10,388 bases of DNA, from contig JAILDS010000269.1 in the NCBI GenBank assembly GCA_024689165.1, forward strand, positions 1-10,388. The letters are read 5' to 3'. The stretch is from Clostridia bacterium. GTDB lineage: Bacteria > Bacillota > Clostridia > Oscillospirales > Acutalibacteraceae. Within the stretch, counting starts at the first letter, position 1. Every line of letters starts with the position of its first letter. The position numbers and the translations under genes are program-made. Under the pieces are notes generated by a model. It was not told where the DNA came from. It did no database searches and was given only the letters and a program-made list of their open reading frames with translations. Below, in pieces: positions 1 to 6,694 of the stretch.

Positions 1-36
1 CCGGTCTGATACGGCAGCGCGTTCGTCACGGTCGGG

Positions 37-54
37 GCCTCCGGCTCCGGAGGC
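37..54. repeat. Short inverted repeat (hairpin) upstream of the rhamnosidase gene
   Basis: GCCTCCG at 37-43 and CGGAGGC at 48-54 form a 7-bp stem around a 4-base loop. There is no T-run on either side, so it is not a convincing intrinsic terminator. It lies about 20 bases before the RBS of the rhamnosidase gene. No gene can be supported in positions 1-85; frame 1 is closed by TGA at 7 and at 55. The hairpin could be the tail of an upstream transcript or a leader structure. Confidence 0.35.
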
Positions 55-85
55 TGAAAGTAAAGGAAAGAAAGGAAACGTTTAT

Positions 86-2347
86 ATGGATTTCCCGCGG
101 CAATTCATCTGCGCGACGGAGGATTACTCCACGTATCATCATTTTGTCCCCGCGCCCTATTTCAGAAAGTCTTTTGTCGCCGACGCGGCCGACTGCCGGC
201 TGAGGGTCGCCGGGCTGGGCTTTTACCGTGTATGGATCAACGGCAGGGAGATCACTAAGGGTCTTCTTGCGCCTTATATCTCCAGCCCCGACGATTATGT
301 GTATTTCGACGATTACGACCTTTCGCCCTATATCCTGCCGGGCGGCAAAAACGTGCTGGGATTTCAGCTTGGAAACGGTATGCAGAACGCCCCCGGCGGC
401 GCGATCTGGGATTTTGACAAAGCGGTGTTCCGCGCCGCGCCGAAGCTCGCGTTCGCTCTTGAGCTCGGCGACAGGCTCATATGCTCCGACGCCGGCGTGA
501 AGACCGCGCCGTCCCCGCTGTATTTCGACGACCTGCGCGCCGGCGTGCGCTATGACGCGCGGCGGGAGATCCCCGGCTGGAACCTGCCGGATTTTGACGA
601 CGGCGGCTGGGCGGACGCCCTGCCCTGCGACGCGCCGAAGGGACGGTTCCGCGTGTGCGAGGCGGACCCGGTTGAACCCACCGGGGCCGAGCTTCGGGCC
701 GTGACGGTCCGCCCCGGCAGACTGCGGGATTATACCCCCCGGGACGACGTGGAGCGCGTTGCCGTCGCGGAAGACGCAGGCGACGGACGCGAGGGATACC
801 TGTATGATTTCGGCAGGAACAACGCGGGGATCGTCCGGCTGAAGATCAACGGCCGCCCCGGGCAGCGGGTGGTCCTGCAGTTCAGCGAGCTGCTGACGGA
901 CTCAGAGGTCGACTACAACAACATCCATTTTTATCCCGACGGCTTTTCACAGCGGGACGTGTATATCTGTAAGGGCGGGGAAGAGGTCTTCGAGCCGCCG
1001 TTTACTTATCACGGCTTCCGTTACTGCCTTGTGATGGGTATCGACGGGGCGCAGGCGACGCCGGAGCTGCTGACCTATCTTATCTGCACCTCGGCCCCGG
1101 AGCCTGTCGGTTCCTTCCGCTGTTCCGACGCAGTCGCCAACGCGCTTTATGAGATGTGCGACGCTTCCGACCGCTCGAATTTCTATTACTTCCCGACCGA
1201 CTGCCCCCACCGGGAGAAAAACGGCTGGACCGGCGACGCCGCCCTTTCCTCGGAGCATATGCTCATGACCATGAACGTCGGCGTAAGCTACCGGGAGTGG
1301 CTGCGGAACATACGGGCGGCGCAAAGGGAGAGCGGCGAGCTGCCGGGGATCATCCCCACCGCCGACTGGGGCTACCAGTGGGGCAACGGCCCCGCGTGGG
1401 ACGCGGCGCTGATATTCATCCCCTATTTCACGTACAAATACACCGGCGACAGAAAGATCCTTGAAGAAAACGCGGAGGCTATACTGCGGTATCTTCATTA
1501 CGCGGCGGGCAAACGGAACGAAAAGGGTCTGCTTGCCTACGGCCTCGGCGACTGGTGCCCCATCGGCGGGGAGGTAAGATCCACGCTGGAGTTTACCGAC
1601 ACCGTTACGATCTTCGCCTGCGCGAAAATGGCGGCGTTCATCTTTGACGTCCTGAATCAGACGGACGCGAAAGACTATGCCCGCGGGCAGGCCGCAGAAT
1701 TACGCGCGGCGATAAGGGAGCATCTTATCGACAGGGAGACCTGCGTCGCCGATACCGGCTGCCAGACGAGCCAGGCCATGGCGCTGTATCACGGCGTTTT
1801 TGACGAGGCGGAAAAAGAAAAGGCCACGGCGTATCTGCTCCGGATCATCCATGAAAACGGCGATTTCCTTGATACGGGCATCCTCGGCGCGAGGTCGATC
1901 TTCCACGTGCTGACCGGCTCCGGCGAAAGCGAGCTTGCATGGAAGATGATCACGCGGAAGGAATTCCCCTCCTACGGCGCGCTGGTGGGCTTCGGCGAGA
2001 CCACGATCCCGGAATGCTTCGATCTGCCGGGCGAGGGGAACTATTCCCACAACCACCACATGTACTGCGATATCAAAAACTGGTTCATCTCCGCCGTGGC
2101 GGGGCTGCGCTATAACCCGGAGCTGACCGGTCACGGCCGCGTGCTGATCAAACCCGCTTTCATAGAGAGCCTCGCGTTTGCCGAGGCGCGGTACGACTCT
2201 CCCAGGGGGGAGATCTTCGTCCGCTGGGAACGGACGGCCGAAGGCGTGAAACTGCGTGTGCGTACCGCCGAAGGTATTTCCGCCGAGGTCGTTCTGCCTG
2301 ACGGAACGCGTTTCGCGCACACGGGGGATAACGTTTATTCGTTCTGA
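86..2347 (+). CDS. Alpha-L-rhamnosidase, GH78 family, cytoplasmic
   Basis: This 753-residue protein should hydrolyse terminal alpha-L-rhamnose from plant oligosaccharides or glycosides. No signal peptide is visible, so it probably acts in the cytoplasm on imported substrates. Residues about 20-230 are the N-terminal beta-rich rhamnosidase region. Residues about 238-335 are a jelly-roll domain beginning YDFGRNNAGIV and ending EPPFTYHGFRY. Residues about 345-690 form the (alpha/alpha)6 catalytic barrel, and the rest is a C-terminal beta domain. The signature TDCPHREKNGWTGDA is present: D372, E377 and D384 have the same spacing as the catalytic-site acids D567, E572 and D579 of Bacillus GL1 RhaB. 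E643 (TIPECFD) and the HNHHMY segment at 655-660 fit the second half of the active site. The start is supported by AAAGGAAA at 71-78. The same frame is open to position 2, so a further-upstream start cannot be strictly excluded. The gene looks intact, and GH78 is secure at family level; the natural substrate is not readable. Confidence 0.93.
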   Translation: MDFPRQFICATEDYSTYHHFVPAPYFRKSFVADAADCRLRVAGLGFYRVWINGREITKGLLAPYISSPDDYVYFDDYDLSPYILPGGKNVLGFQLGNGMQNAPGGAIWDFDKAVFRAAPKLAFALELGDRLICSDAGVKTAPSPLYFDDLRAGVRYDARREIPGWNLPDFDDGGWADALPCDAPKGRFRVCEADPVEPTGAELRAVTVRPGRLRDYTPRDDVERVAVAEDAGDGREGYLYDFGRNNAGIVRLKINGRPGQRVVLQFSELLTDSEVDYNNIHFYPDGFSQRDVYICKGGEEVFEPPFTYHGFRYCLVMGIDGAQATPELLTYLICTSAPEPVGSFRCSDAVANALYEMCDASDRSNFYYFPTDCPHREKNGWTGDAALSSEHMLMTMNVGVSYREWLRNIRAAQRESGELPGIIPTADWGYQWGNGPAWDAALIFIPYFTYKYTGDRKILEENAEAILRYLHYAAGKRNEKGLLAYGLGDWCPIGGEVRSTLEFTDTVTIFACAKMAAFIFDVLNQTDAKDYARGQAAELRAAIREHLIDRETCVADTGCQTSQAMALYHGVFDEAEKEKATAYLLRIIHENGDFLDTGILGARSIFHVLTGSGESELAWKMITRKEFPSYGALVGFGETTIPECFDLPGEGNYSHNHHMYCDIKNWFISAVAGLRYNPELTGHGRVLIKPAFIESLAFAEARYDSPRGEIFVRWERTAEGVKLRVRTAEGISAEVVLPDGTRFAHTGDNVYSF

Positions 2348-2351
2348 CATA

Positions 2352-2373
2352 CCGGGCAGAGTTTTCTGCGCGG
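2352..2373 (+). terminator. Weak hairpin just after the rhamnosidase stop
   Basis: CCG (2352-2354) and GCAGA (2356-2360) pair with TCTGC (2365-2369) and CGG (2371-2373), with one G-G mismatch and a GTTT loop. It sits 5 bases after the stop codon, which is where a terminator would be. No T-tract follows, so termination is uncertain. Confidence 0.25.
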
Positions 2374-2392
2374 GACGTGATCTGTCATTTTC

Positions 2393-2420
2393 TTGTTGCG
2401 GCGTAAAAGCGCCATATTAT
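2393..2420 (+). promoter_or_regulatory. Possible sigma-A promoter for the apiosidase-like gene
   Basis: TTGTTG at 2393-2398 and TATTAT at 2415-2420 are separated by 16 bases and lie 33 bases before the start codon at 2453. The local sequence is AT-richer than its surroundings. The match is moderate; transcription could also continue from the rhamnosidase gene. Confidence 0.35.
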
Positions 2421-3044
2421 CTGAAACATTTTATCTGTTCGGTAGGTTCGCAATGAAAAGATCTGTCGCTCTGTTTCTCTCTGTAATAATGCTGTTCGGC
2501 GCGCTTTCGCCCTGCGCGTCCGCGTCCGGTGCGGATGCGAAAAACGAACCGTCCGCCGCAGTGCTCGCGTTTGAAAAATGCACGGACGCGCTCGGGAGCC
2601 TGTTCGGACGGATAGTGAAGCTCGTCACCTTTACCGATGAATCCCGCATCGGAAAGGCGGCTGCCCGCGACGCGGCCGGGCAGGAAAGCGATACCGCGCT
2701 GTTTTCCGGCGCGGCGGAACAGACTCTGACCGCCGAGACGTGGCGGGCGGTCGAGCTCAGCTTTGAAAGCGAAAAGACCTACGCCGATCCCTTCGCGGAT
2801 GTGACGCTTGACCTTTTACTGTGGGGCGGCGGCAGGCTTTATACTGTCCCCGGCTTCTGGGACGGCGGAAATACGTGGCGCGTGCGCTTCGTCTGCCCCG
2901 CGGCGGGAACGTGGCAGTGCCTGACCGTCTGCTCCGACGAAACGAACGCGGTTCTGCACGGCAGGACGGCGCAGGTGGAATGTACGGCTTACAGCGGCGA
3001 TCTTGATATTTACAGGCACGGCTTCGTCACCACCCGTTACGGCG

Positions 3045-3050
3045 AAAAAA
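3045..3050 (+). other. A6 homopolymer at the frameshift point
   Basis: In the entry frame the codons are GGC GAA AAA ACC TGA. The downstream protein frame reads AAC CTG ACC TAT across the same bases. An A7 run would restore one continuous frame (GEKNLTYEDG), which resembles the GKYLTYADG-type sequence expected before the PFFYLGD motif of this family. The site is thus either a lost A or a slip site. Confidence 0.75.
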
Positions 3051-3948
3051 CCTGACCTATGAAGACGGCGCCCCGTTTTATTACCTGGGCGACACCCACT
3101 GGGAGCTTGCTCAGGAAACGCCCGATATGGTCGCCGCGATCTGTGAAAAAAGAGTCGAACAGGGCTTCACGGTCTACCAGTCCCAGCCGGACGACTGCCG
3201 TTTCAACACCGCCGTCACCGAAAACGTGAGCGAGGACGGTATGGAGGACCTGCGGGATCTGGATGAAAAATTCCGCATCATCGCCGACAGCGGCCTGACG
3301 CACGCCAATTCGCAGTTTTTCTGGCCGCTTTCCGGGATGACGCGGCTGATCAACAACCACGGCGGCTGGACGGAGCCGAAGCTGACGGGATATCTCGGCA
3401 CGAAAAAAGTGACCATGCCCGACCTGTCCGACGAGGCGAAGACGTATCTGGAAAAGATCTGCCGCTACTGGGCGGCGCGGTACGGCGCCTACCCGGTGAT
3501 CTGGACCCTTGGGCAGGAGATCGACAACGACCCCTATCAGAACGAAGAATCCCCCTGGAACGCGGTCAACAATCCCTATAAATACGTGGCGGAATATCTG
3601 GCGAAATACGATCCGTACGACCATCCCGTGACCGCCCATCAGGAGAGCACCGGCGATACGGTCGCCTACGGCAACGGCCTCGGGACCGGGGAAGTCAACA
3701 TGATCTGGTACCCCGGCGCGCAGCCCTCCGCCTTCCGGAACGTTCCTGCGCACACCATGTACGCCGCCCAGTGGCACCCGAATCTGCTCAAGCGCGACGA
3801 TTACATGTCCGCCCGGGATTACTGGTACAACGGGCAGGGCAAGCCTGTCGTCAACTACGAGGGTCTTTACTGCTACCTGTGGACGAAGAACTTCGGCGCG
3901 CGGGCGCAGGCGTGGGCTTCGTATCTCACCGGGCTGTACGGCTGTTCC

Positions 3949-3951
3949 TGA
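3949..3951 (+). other. In-frame TGA inside the glycoside hydrolase barrel
   Basis: The codons are GGC TGT TCC TGA GGC GGC CAG CCC. Protein-like sequence in the same frame continues for 173 codons to the TGA at 4471-4473. Relatives tend to have an aromatic residue here (G..YG..G-type segment), so a TGG to TGA change is the simplest explanation. TGA is not generally read as Trp here: the rhamnosidase ends in TGA and nothing protein-like follows it, and TGG is used for Trp throughout. Confidence 0.75.
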
Positions 3952-4541
3952 GGCGGCCAGCCCACCTGGGCGTATGAAAACACCTTTGCGTGGTACGTCT
4001 ATGACGACGACGGCGTGGATACCGTCACCCCGGAAGAAAAACAGGCGGCCACCTGGCAGGACGCGCTGGAATATCCGTCTTCTTACCAGATGGGCTATAT
4101 GCGTTCCTTTATGGAACAGCTCGAATGGTACAGGCTGATCCCGCGCTTCAACAACCCGGCGTATTTCGTGCCGTCTTCCAATGGCTATGCCTACTGCGCC
4201 GGCAATAAAGAAAATACGGAAATGGTGGTGTACTTCTACTCTTACACCGACGAGAGCGTCGCGGAACGCCTCAACACCGAGAAGAACGGCGGCGTCATGA
4301 CGGGCACGGTGGGCAGCCTCGTCCCCGGCGCGGAGTATACCTACCGGTGGTTCGATCCCGTCAACGGCGAATACACGGAGGAAGGCGCCTTCAAAGCCTC
4401 CGCCCTCGGCACCTGGTTCGCGGGACTTCGCCCCGACGATACGGATTACGTGCTGCTGATCCAAAAGGCTTGATCGTTTACAGTCGGAGGACAGATCGCT
4501 TCCCCGGTATCCCTGACTTTGCTGACGGCGCAGTGAAATAC

Positions 4542-4560
4542 GGCGCGCAGGCGCCTTTGT
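4542..4560 (+). terminator. Possible weak intrinsic terminator between the hydrolase and the M28-like gene
   Basis: GGCGC (4542-4546) and GCGCC (4551-4555) form a 5-bp GC stem with a GCAG loop, followed by TTTGT. It is short and the T-tract is broken. If it works, it would separate the broken hydrolase from the next gene, but no clear promoter is visible between them. Confidence 0.3.
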
Positions 4561-4574
4561 TCAATGCTTTTTAC

Positions 4575-4579
4575 GGAGG
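4575..4579 (+). promoter_or_regulatory. Strong RBS that fixes the start of the M28-like gene
   Basis: GGAGG ends 7 bases before ATG 4587. It decides the start: the same frame is open further upstream to ATG 4347, but that part overlaps the hydrolase 3' end in another frame and looks non-native (Arg/Pro-rich). Confidence 0.85.
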
Positions 4580-4586
4580 TGTTTTT

Positions 4587-6077
4587 ATGGTATCAAAGGA
4601 AAGGCTTTCCTCCGGGATGGAGGAGCTCGTTGCCATCGGGCCCAAGCTCACGGGCTCGGAGGGGCAGATGAGATTCATCGGATACGTCAAGGACCGCATC
4701 GCGGAAATGGGCTTCCCCGTTTGCAGCGACCCCTTTTATTTCGACTACTGGCGCGACACCGCCCACGAGCTTGCCTTTGAGGGCGAGGACGGCTTCGTGC
4801 CGGTGGAGGTGTCGAGCGTGCACCCATATTCCGGCGAAACTCCCCCGGAGGGCGTGACCGCCCCCATGATCTACCTCAACAAGGTCGACCGTCTGGTAAA
4901 GGCGCAGGGCAGGATCGTGGTGTTCAAGGTGGAGGATCTTTCTTCCGTACATTCCGAGCTGGCGTTCGACAGGCGGGGAGCCTACCCGGAGGATACCGTC
5001 ATGCCGGCGTTCTACAACGGTCCCGTCGCCACCGCCATGGTCAAGTGCCTGGCTGAGGGCGTGCTGAAACTCACGGGCTGCGTGGCCGCGGTCTTCGTGT
5101 GGGACGGCATCCCCGACGCCGCCGTGGAGGGGCAGTATATGCCCTTCATCCAGGATTATCTGGGCCTGCCGGTGCTTTGGGTCAACGCAACTCAGGGAGC
5201 AGGGCTGATCGCCGCCGCCAAAGAAGGCAGGACCGCCAGACTGGTGCTGACGGCCGATAAGCGCCCCATGACCTATACCGAGAGCTTTTACAGCATCATT
5301 CCCGGCAGCGACGGCAAGGAGTGCGTCATCATAAACACCCATACCGACGGGCCGAACGCCATTGAGGAGAACGGGGCGCTGGCCCTGCTCGAGCTGATGG
5401 ACGGTCTGAGGGGCGTCACCCCGCGGCGCACCCATATCTTCGTGTTCACCACCGGGCACTTCAGGCTGCCCGTGTTCAGGGACATCCGCACCGGCTCGTT
5501 CCAGAGCGCCTCGAAATGGATGGCAAAGCACCGCAATCTGTGGGACGGCGCGAAAAATCATCTCAAATGCGTGGCGAACCTGGCGATAGAGCACCTCGGC
5601 TGCATGGAGTGGGCGGTCGTCGACGGGGAATACGTCCCCACCGGCAAGCCCGACGTGGAGATGGTCTACACCGGCAACGCCTTCATGGACAGGCTGTATC
5701 TGGACACCGTGAGGGAGCACCGCTCCGTGACCCGCTCGATCACCCTCAAGGGGCACAACCTGCTGCATTTCGGGGAGGGGCAGAACTTCTTCACCATGGG
5801 CATCCCCGGGATCTGCCTTGTGCCGGGGCCCTATTACCTGTGCGTGGAATCGCCCGGCATGGAGCACGAAAAGTTCGATCTTGAGCTGATGGCGCAGCAG
5901 ACAGAGACCTTCCGGCGGCTGATGGAAAAGCTCGAGGAAACGCCCACAGAGGAGCTGGGGCGCAGCGAGGGCTATTCGATAATAGAGGCGCGGTCGGTCT
6001 CCGGAGGCGAAAACTTCGGTCTGGCGCATCTGGCGGGCAAGACCCGCGTCGCGAAGCTGATCAAAAAGCTGACGTAA
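4587..6077 (+). CDS. M28-fold (aminopeptidase-like) protein with PA-like insertion and altered metal-site residues
   Basis: This 496-residue protein has no signal peptide, so it is probably cytoplasmic. The N-terminus (GPKLTGSEGQ, YVKDRIAEMGF) matches the opening of M28 peptidases. Residues about 100-235 look like a PA-type inserted domain (GLPVLWVNATQGAGLIAAAKEG, AARLVL-like strand). The catalytic part then follows with substitutions. H252-T-D254 is in place and E260-E261-N262 stands where M28 has a DN pair. G290-H291-F stands where M28 has the EE pair, and E335-H336-L-G stands at the usual Asp ligand. E421 with H427 (ESPGMEHEKFD) lies where M28 has its final His. All replacements can bind metal, so it may be a distinct M28 subfamily with altered metal coordination, or a non-peptidase relative. 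The start is fixed by GGAGG. It lies 113 bases after the broken glycosidase on the same strand. The substrate cannot be read. Confidence 0.72.
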   Translation: MVSKERLSSGMEELVAIGPKLTGSEGQMRFIGYVKDRIAEMGFPVCSDPFYFDYWRDTAHELAFEGEDGFVPVEVSSVHPYSGETPPEGVTAPMIYLNKVDRLVKAQGRIVVFKVEDLSSVHSELAFDRRGAYPEDTVMPAFYNGPVATAMVKCLAEGVLKLTGCVAAVFVWDGIPDAAVEGQYMPFIQDYLGLPVLWVNATQGAGLIAAAKEGRTARLVLTADKRPMTYTESFYSIIPGSDGKECVIINTHTDGPNAIEENGALALLELMDGLRGVTPRRTHIFVFTTGHFRLPVFRDIRTGSFQSASKWMAKHRNLWDGAKNHLKCVANLAIEHLGCMEWAVVDGEYVPTGKPDVEMVYTGNAFMDRLYLDTVREHRSVTRSITLKGHNLLHFGEGQNFFTMGIPGICLVPGPYYLCVESPGMEHEKFDLELMAQQTETFRRLMEKLEETPTEELGRSEGYSIIEARSVSGGENFGLAHLAGKTRVAKLIKKLT

Positions 6078-6089
6078 AAAGCCGGGAGC

Positions 6090-6107
6090 GCGGCACCTCA
6101 GTGCCGC
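6090..6107. repeat. Hairpin element copy 1 (GCGGCAC-CTCA-GTGCCGC)
   Basis: A 7-bp perfect stem with a CTCA loop begins 12 bases after the M28-like stop. A second small hairpin follows directly (CGCCC-GAA-GGGCG, 6109-6121). Copy 2 shows the same arrangement (GCCGCCCGCCC then an AAGG-type segment), so the repeated unit extends beyond the 18-base stem-loop. Without a T-tract it is not a standard terminator, though it could protect a 3' end. Confidence 0.75.
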
Positions 6108-6129
6108 CCGCCCGAAGGGCGTATACCCC

Positions 6130-6161
6130 AGCTGATAGCCGATAGCTGATAGCTGATAGCT
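6130..6161. repeat. Heptamer array 1, AGCTGAT units
   Basis: Four full units and a partial one lie head to tail: AGCTGAT, AGCCGAT, AGCTGAT, AGCTGAT, AGCT. The orientation is opposite to arrays 2 and 3. The array resembles the short tandem heptanucleotide repeats known from intergenic DNA of several bacteria, notably cyanobacteria. Confidence 0.85.
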
Positions 6162-6348
6162 AAAGGGCCTGCGGCGCATTATAAATCGCCTGCGTCGAAA
6201 AAAACGTTCCCGACTGCAGCGCATCGACGAACAGAGACGCCCCGAGTGGTCGCCCGGAACACCTGGGCATTATCCCGCGTTGTGTTCAAGCACGATACGA
6301 GGTTTTCCGGTAGCGCGGGTCTCGCCTGTCGGCTCGGTCAACGCTTTT

Positions 6349-6361
6349 CCGCCTGCGGCGG
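6349..6361. repeat. Small hairpin CCGCC-TGC-GGCGG
   Basis: A 5-bp perfect stem with a TGC loop abuts and slightly overlaps the left arm of the larger inverted repeat. The hairpin at 6516-6532 has the same TGC loop. Confidence 0.5.
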
Positions 6362-6383
6362 TAGCGCGGCACCTCAGTGCCGC
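6359..6383. repeat. Left arm of a 25-bp perfect inverted repeat (hairpin copy 2)
   Basis: The arm begins CGGTAGCGCGGCAC and contains the GCGGCAC-CTCA-GTGCCGC hairpin at 6366-6383. It is the exact reverse complement of 6534-6558. A partial copy of its outer part (CGGTAGCGCGG) also occurs at 6308-6318. Confidence 0.8.
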
Positions 6384-6409
6384 CCGCCCTAAAGGCGGTT
6401 TACAAATCC

Positions 6410-6427
6410 GACCCGCGTCAGCGGGTC
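6410..6427. repeat. Hairpin GACCCGC-GTCA-GCGGGTC
   Basis: A 7-bp perfect stem with a 4-base loop has the same geometry as the GCGGCAC hairpin but a different sequence. It is followed by CCTTTT (6428-6433), so it might act as a weak terminator on the + strand. Confidence 0.6.
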
Positions 6428-6433
6428 CCTTTT

Positions 6434-6468
6434 GCTATCAGCTATCAGCTATCTGCTGTCTGCTGTCC
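6434..6468. repeat. Heptamer array 2, GCTATCA-type units
   Basis: Five units with a graded drift in sequence: GCTATCA, GCTATCA, GCTATCT, GCTGTCT, GCTGTCC. This is the reverse-complement orientation of array 1. It lies inside the segment bounded by the 25-bp inverted repeat. Confidence 0.85.
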
Positions 6469-6515
6469 GCCCATGGGCAACCCGGCGGGATGCGGGCATT
6501 ATTTCTCATTGTTGA

Positions 6516-6532
6516 CCGACGCTGCGCGTCGG
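6516..6532. repeat. Hairpin CCGACGC-TGC-GCGTCGG
   Basis: A 7-bp perfect stem with a 3-base TGC loop lies directly inside the right arm of the inverted repeat, one base away from it. Confidence 0.6.
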
Positions 6533-6533
6533 A

Positions 6534-6558
6534 GCGGCACTGAGGTGCCGCGCTACCG
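6534..6558. repeat. Right arm of the 25-bp perfect inverted repeat (hairpin copy 3)
   Basis: This is the exact reverse complement of 6359-6383. It contains GCGGCAC-TGAG-GTGCCGC followed by GCTACCG. With the left arm it bounds a 200-base segment that contains no coding sequence. Confidence 0.8.
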
Positions 6559-6580
6559 TCGGGCTTCGAAAAACCTGAAT

Positions 6581-6601
6581 GCTATCAGCTATCAGCTATC
6601 T
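6581..6601. repeat. Heptamer array 3, GCTATCA-type units
   Basis: Three units, GCTATCA, GCTATCA, GCTATCT, in the same orientation and same order of variants as the first three units of array 2. It lies just upstream of the promoter at 6626. Confidence 0.8.
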
Positions 6602-6625
6602 GCTCACGTCCCGTCTTTTTCGCTC

Positions 6626-6654
6626 TTGCAAAACGGCATGAAACGGTATATAAT
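6626..6654 (+). promoter_or_regulatory. Sigma-A type promoter of the large surface-protein gene
   Basis: TTGCAA (6626-6631), a 17-base spacer and a perfect TATAAT (6649-6654) form a near-consensus promoter in an AT-rich pocket. Transcription would begin near 6661, leaving a leader of about 88 bases before ATG 6749. Confidence 0.8.
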
Positions 6655-6694
6655 ATAAGCTGTCGATAAAAAACATCTGCGAGGGGGCGCGTTT

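Larger units (their letters stand above)
2453..4473 (+). pseudogene. Secreted DUF5060 / apiosidase-like (DUF4038, GH140-like) glycoside hydrolase, interrupted by a frameshift and an in-frame stop
   Basis: Read through both lesions, this gives a protein of about 673 residues. Residues 1-24 are a Sec signal peptide (cleavage near SASA/SG), so export is expected. Residues about 93-180 match the DUF5060 beta-sandwich (VELSFES, VPGFWDGGNTWRVRF, GTWQ). The apiosidase-like TIM barrel follows (GAPFYYLGDTHWEL). E356 in LGQEID and E470 in NYEGLY are candidate catalytic acids. The C-terminus resembles the beta domain usual in this family. The frame changes by -1 at GAA AAA ACC TGA (3044-3055): frame 2 ends at 3055 while the YLGDTHW frame runs through it. 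A TGA at 3949 then splits GCS from GGQPTW, with the same frame continuing to 4473. Family members of this type act on plant cell-wall glycans; GH140 cleaves apiose in rhamnogalacturonan II. Two lesions in one gene favour a decaying gene or base-call errors over recoding. The exact GH family is uncertain. The start RBS is weak. Confidence 0.8.
6078..6625. other. Repeat-dense non-coding intergenic region
   Basis: No credible gene was found in these roughly 550 bases. Short open frames here are only translations of the 7-bp repeats (runs like YQLSAI) and hairpins. The region holds three 7-bp repeat arrays, three copies of one 18-base hairpin, at least three other short-loop hairpins, and a recurring GCATTAT word (near 6176, 6268 and 6496). 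The stretch 6163-6300 contains no repeat I can define beyond that word. Confidence 0.75.

Noticed and set aside
1..85. Tail of an upstream gene, or a minus-strand start reading FQPPEPEAPTVTN
   Set aside because: It is too short to support; frame 1 has stops at 7 and 55, and the minus-strand reading has no start codon or RBS nearby.
947..1498. Minus-strand open frame within the rhamnosidase gene
   Set aside because: It is a shadow of the GH78 catalytic region, without RBS or motif.
2393..2452. Earlier ATG (2393) for the apiosidase-like gene
   Set aside because: The added residues would precede a textbook signal peptide that starts at 2453, and they overlap the likely promoter.
3949..3951. 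Selenocysteine at the in-frame TGA
   Set aside because: The family is not known to use Sec, the position is expected to be aromatic, and no convincing SECIS-like hairpin is evident just downstream.
3037..4464. 475-codon open frame on the minus strand
   Set aside because: It is antisense to the apiosidase-like gene, has low-complexity Val/Arg/Gly composition and no recognisable motif or RBS. GC-rich codon bias explains it.
4593..6224. 543-codon open frame on the minus strand
   Set aside because: It is antisense to the M28-like gene, rich in His/Arg/Gly, and its start lies in the repeat region and translates heptamer units (YQLSAIGYQL). The + strand gene has a strong RBS and family motifs.
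6130..6601. Heptamer arrays as a possible CRISPR array
   Set aside because: Units are 7 bases head to tail with no spacers, and no cas genes are present.
6280..6658. Two short + strand open frames in the intergenic region
   Set aside because: Their sequence is just translated heptamer repeats and hairpins, with no RBS and no domain.
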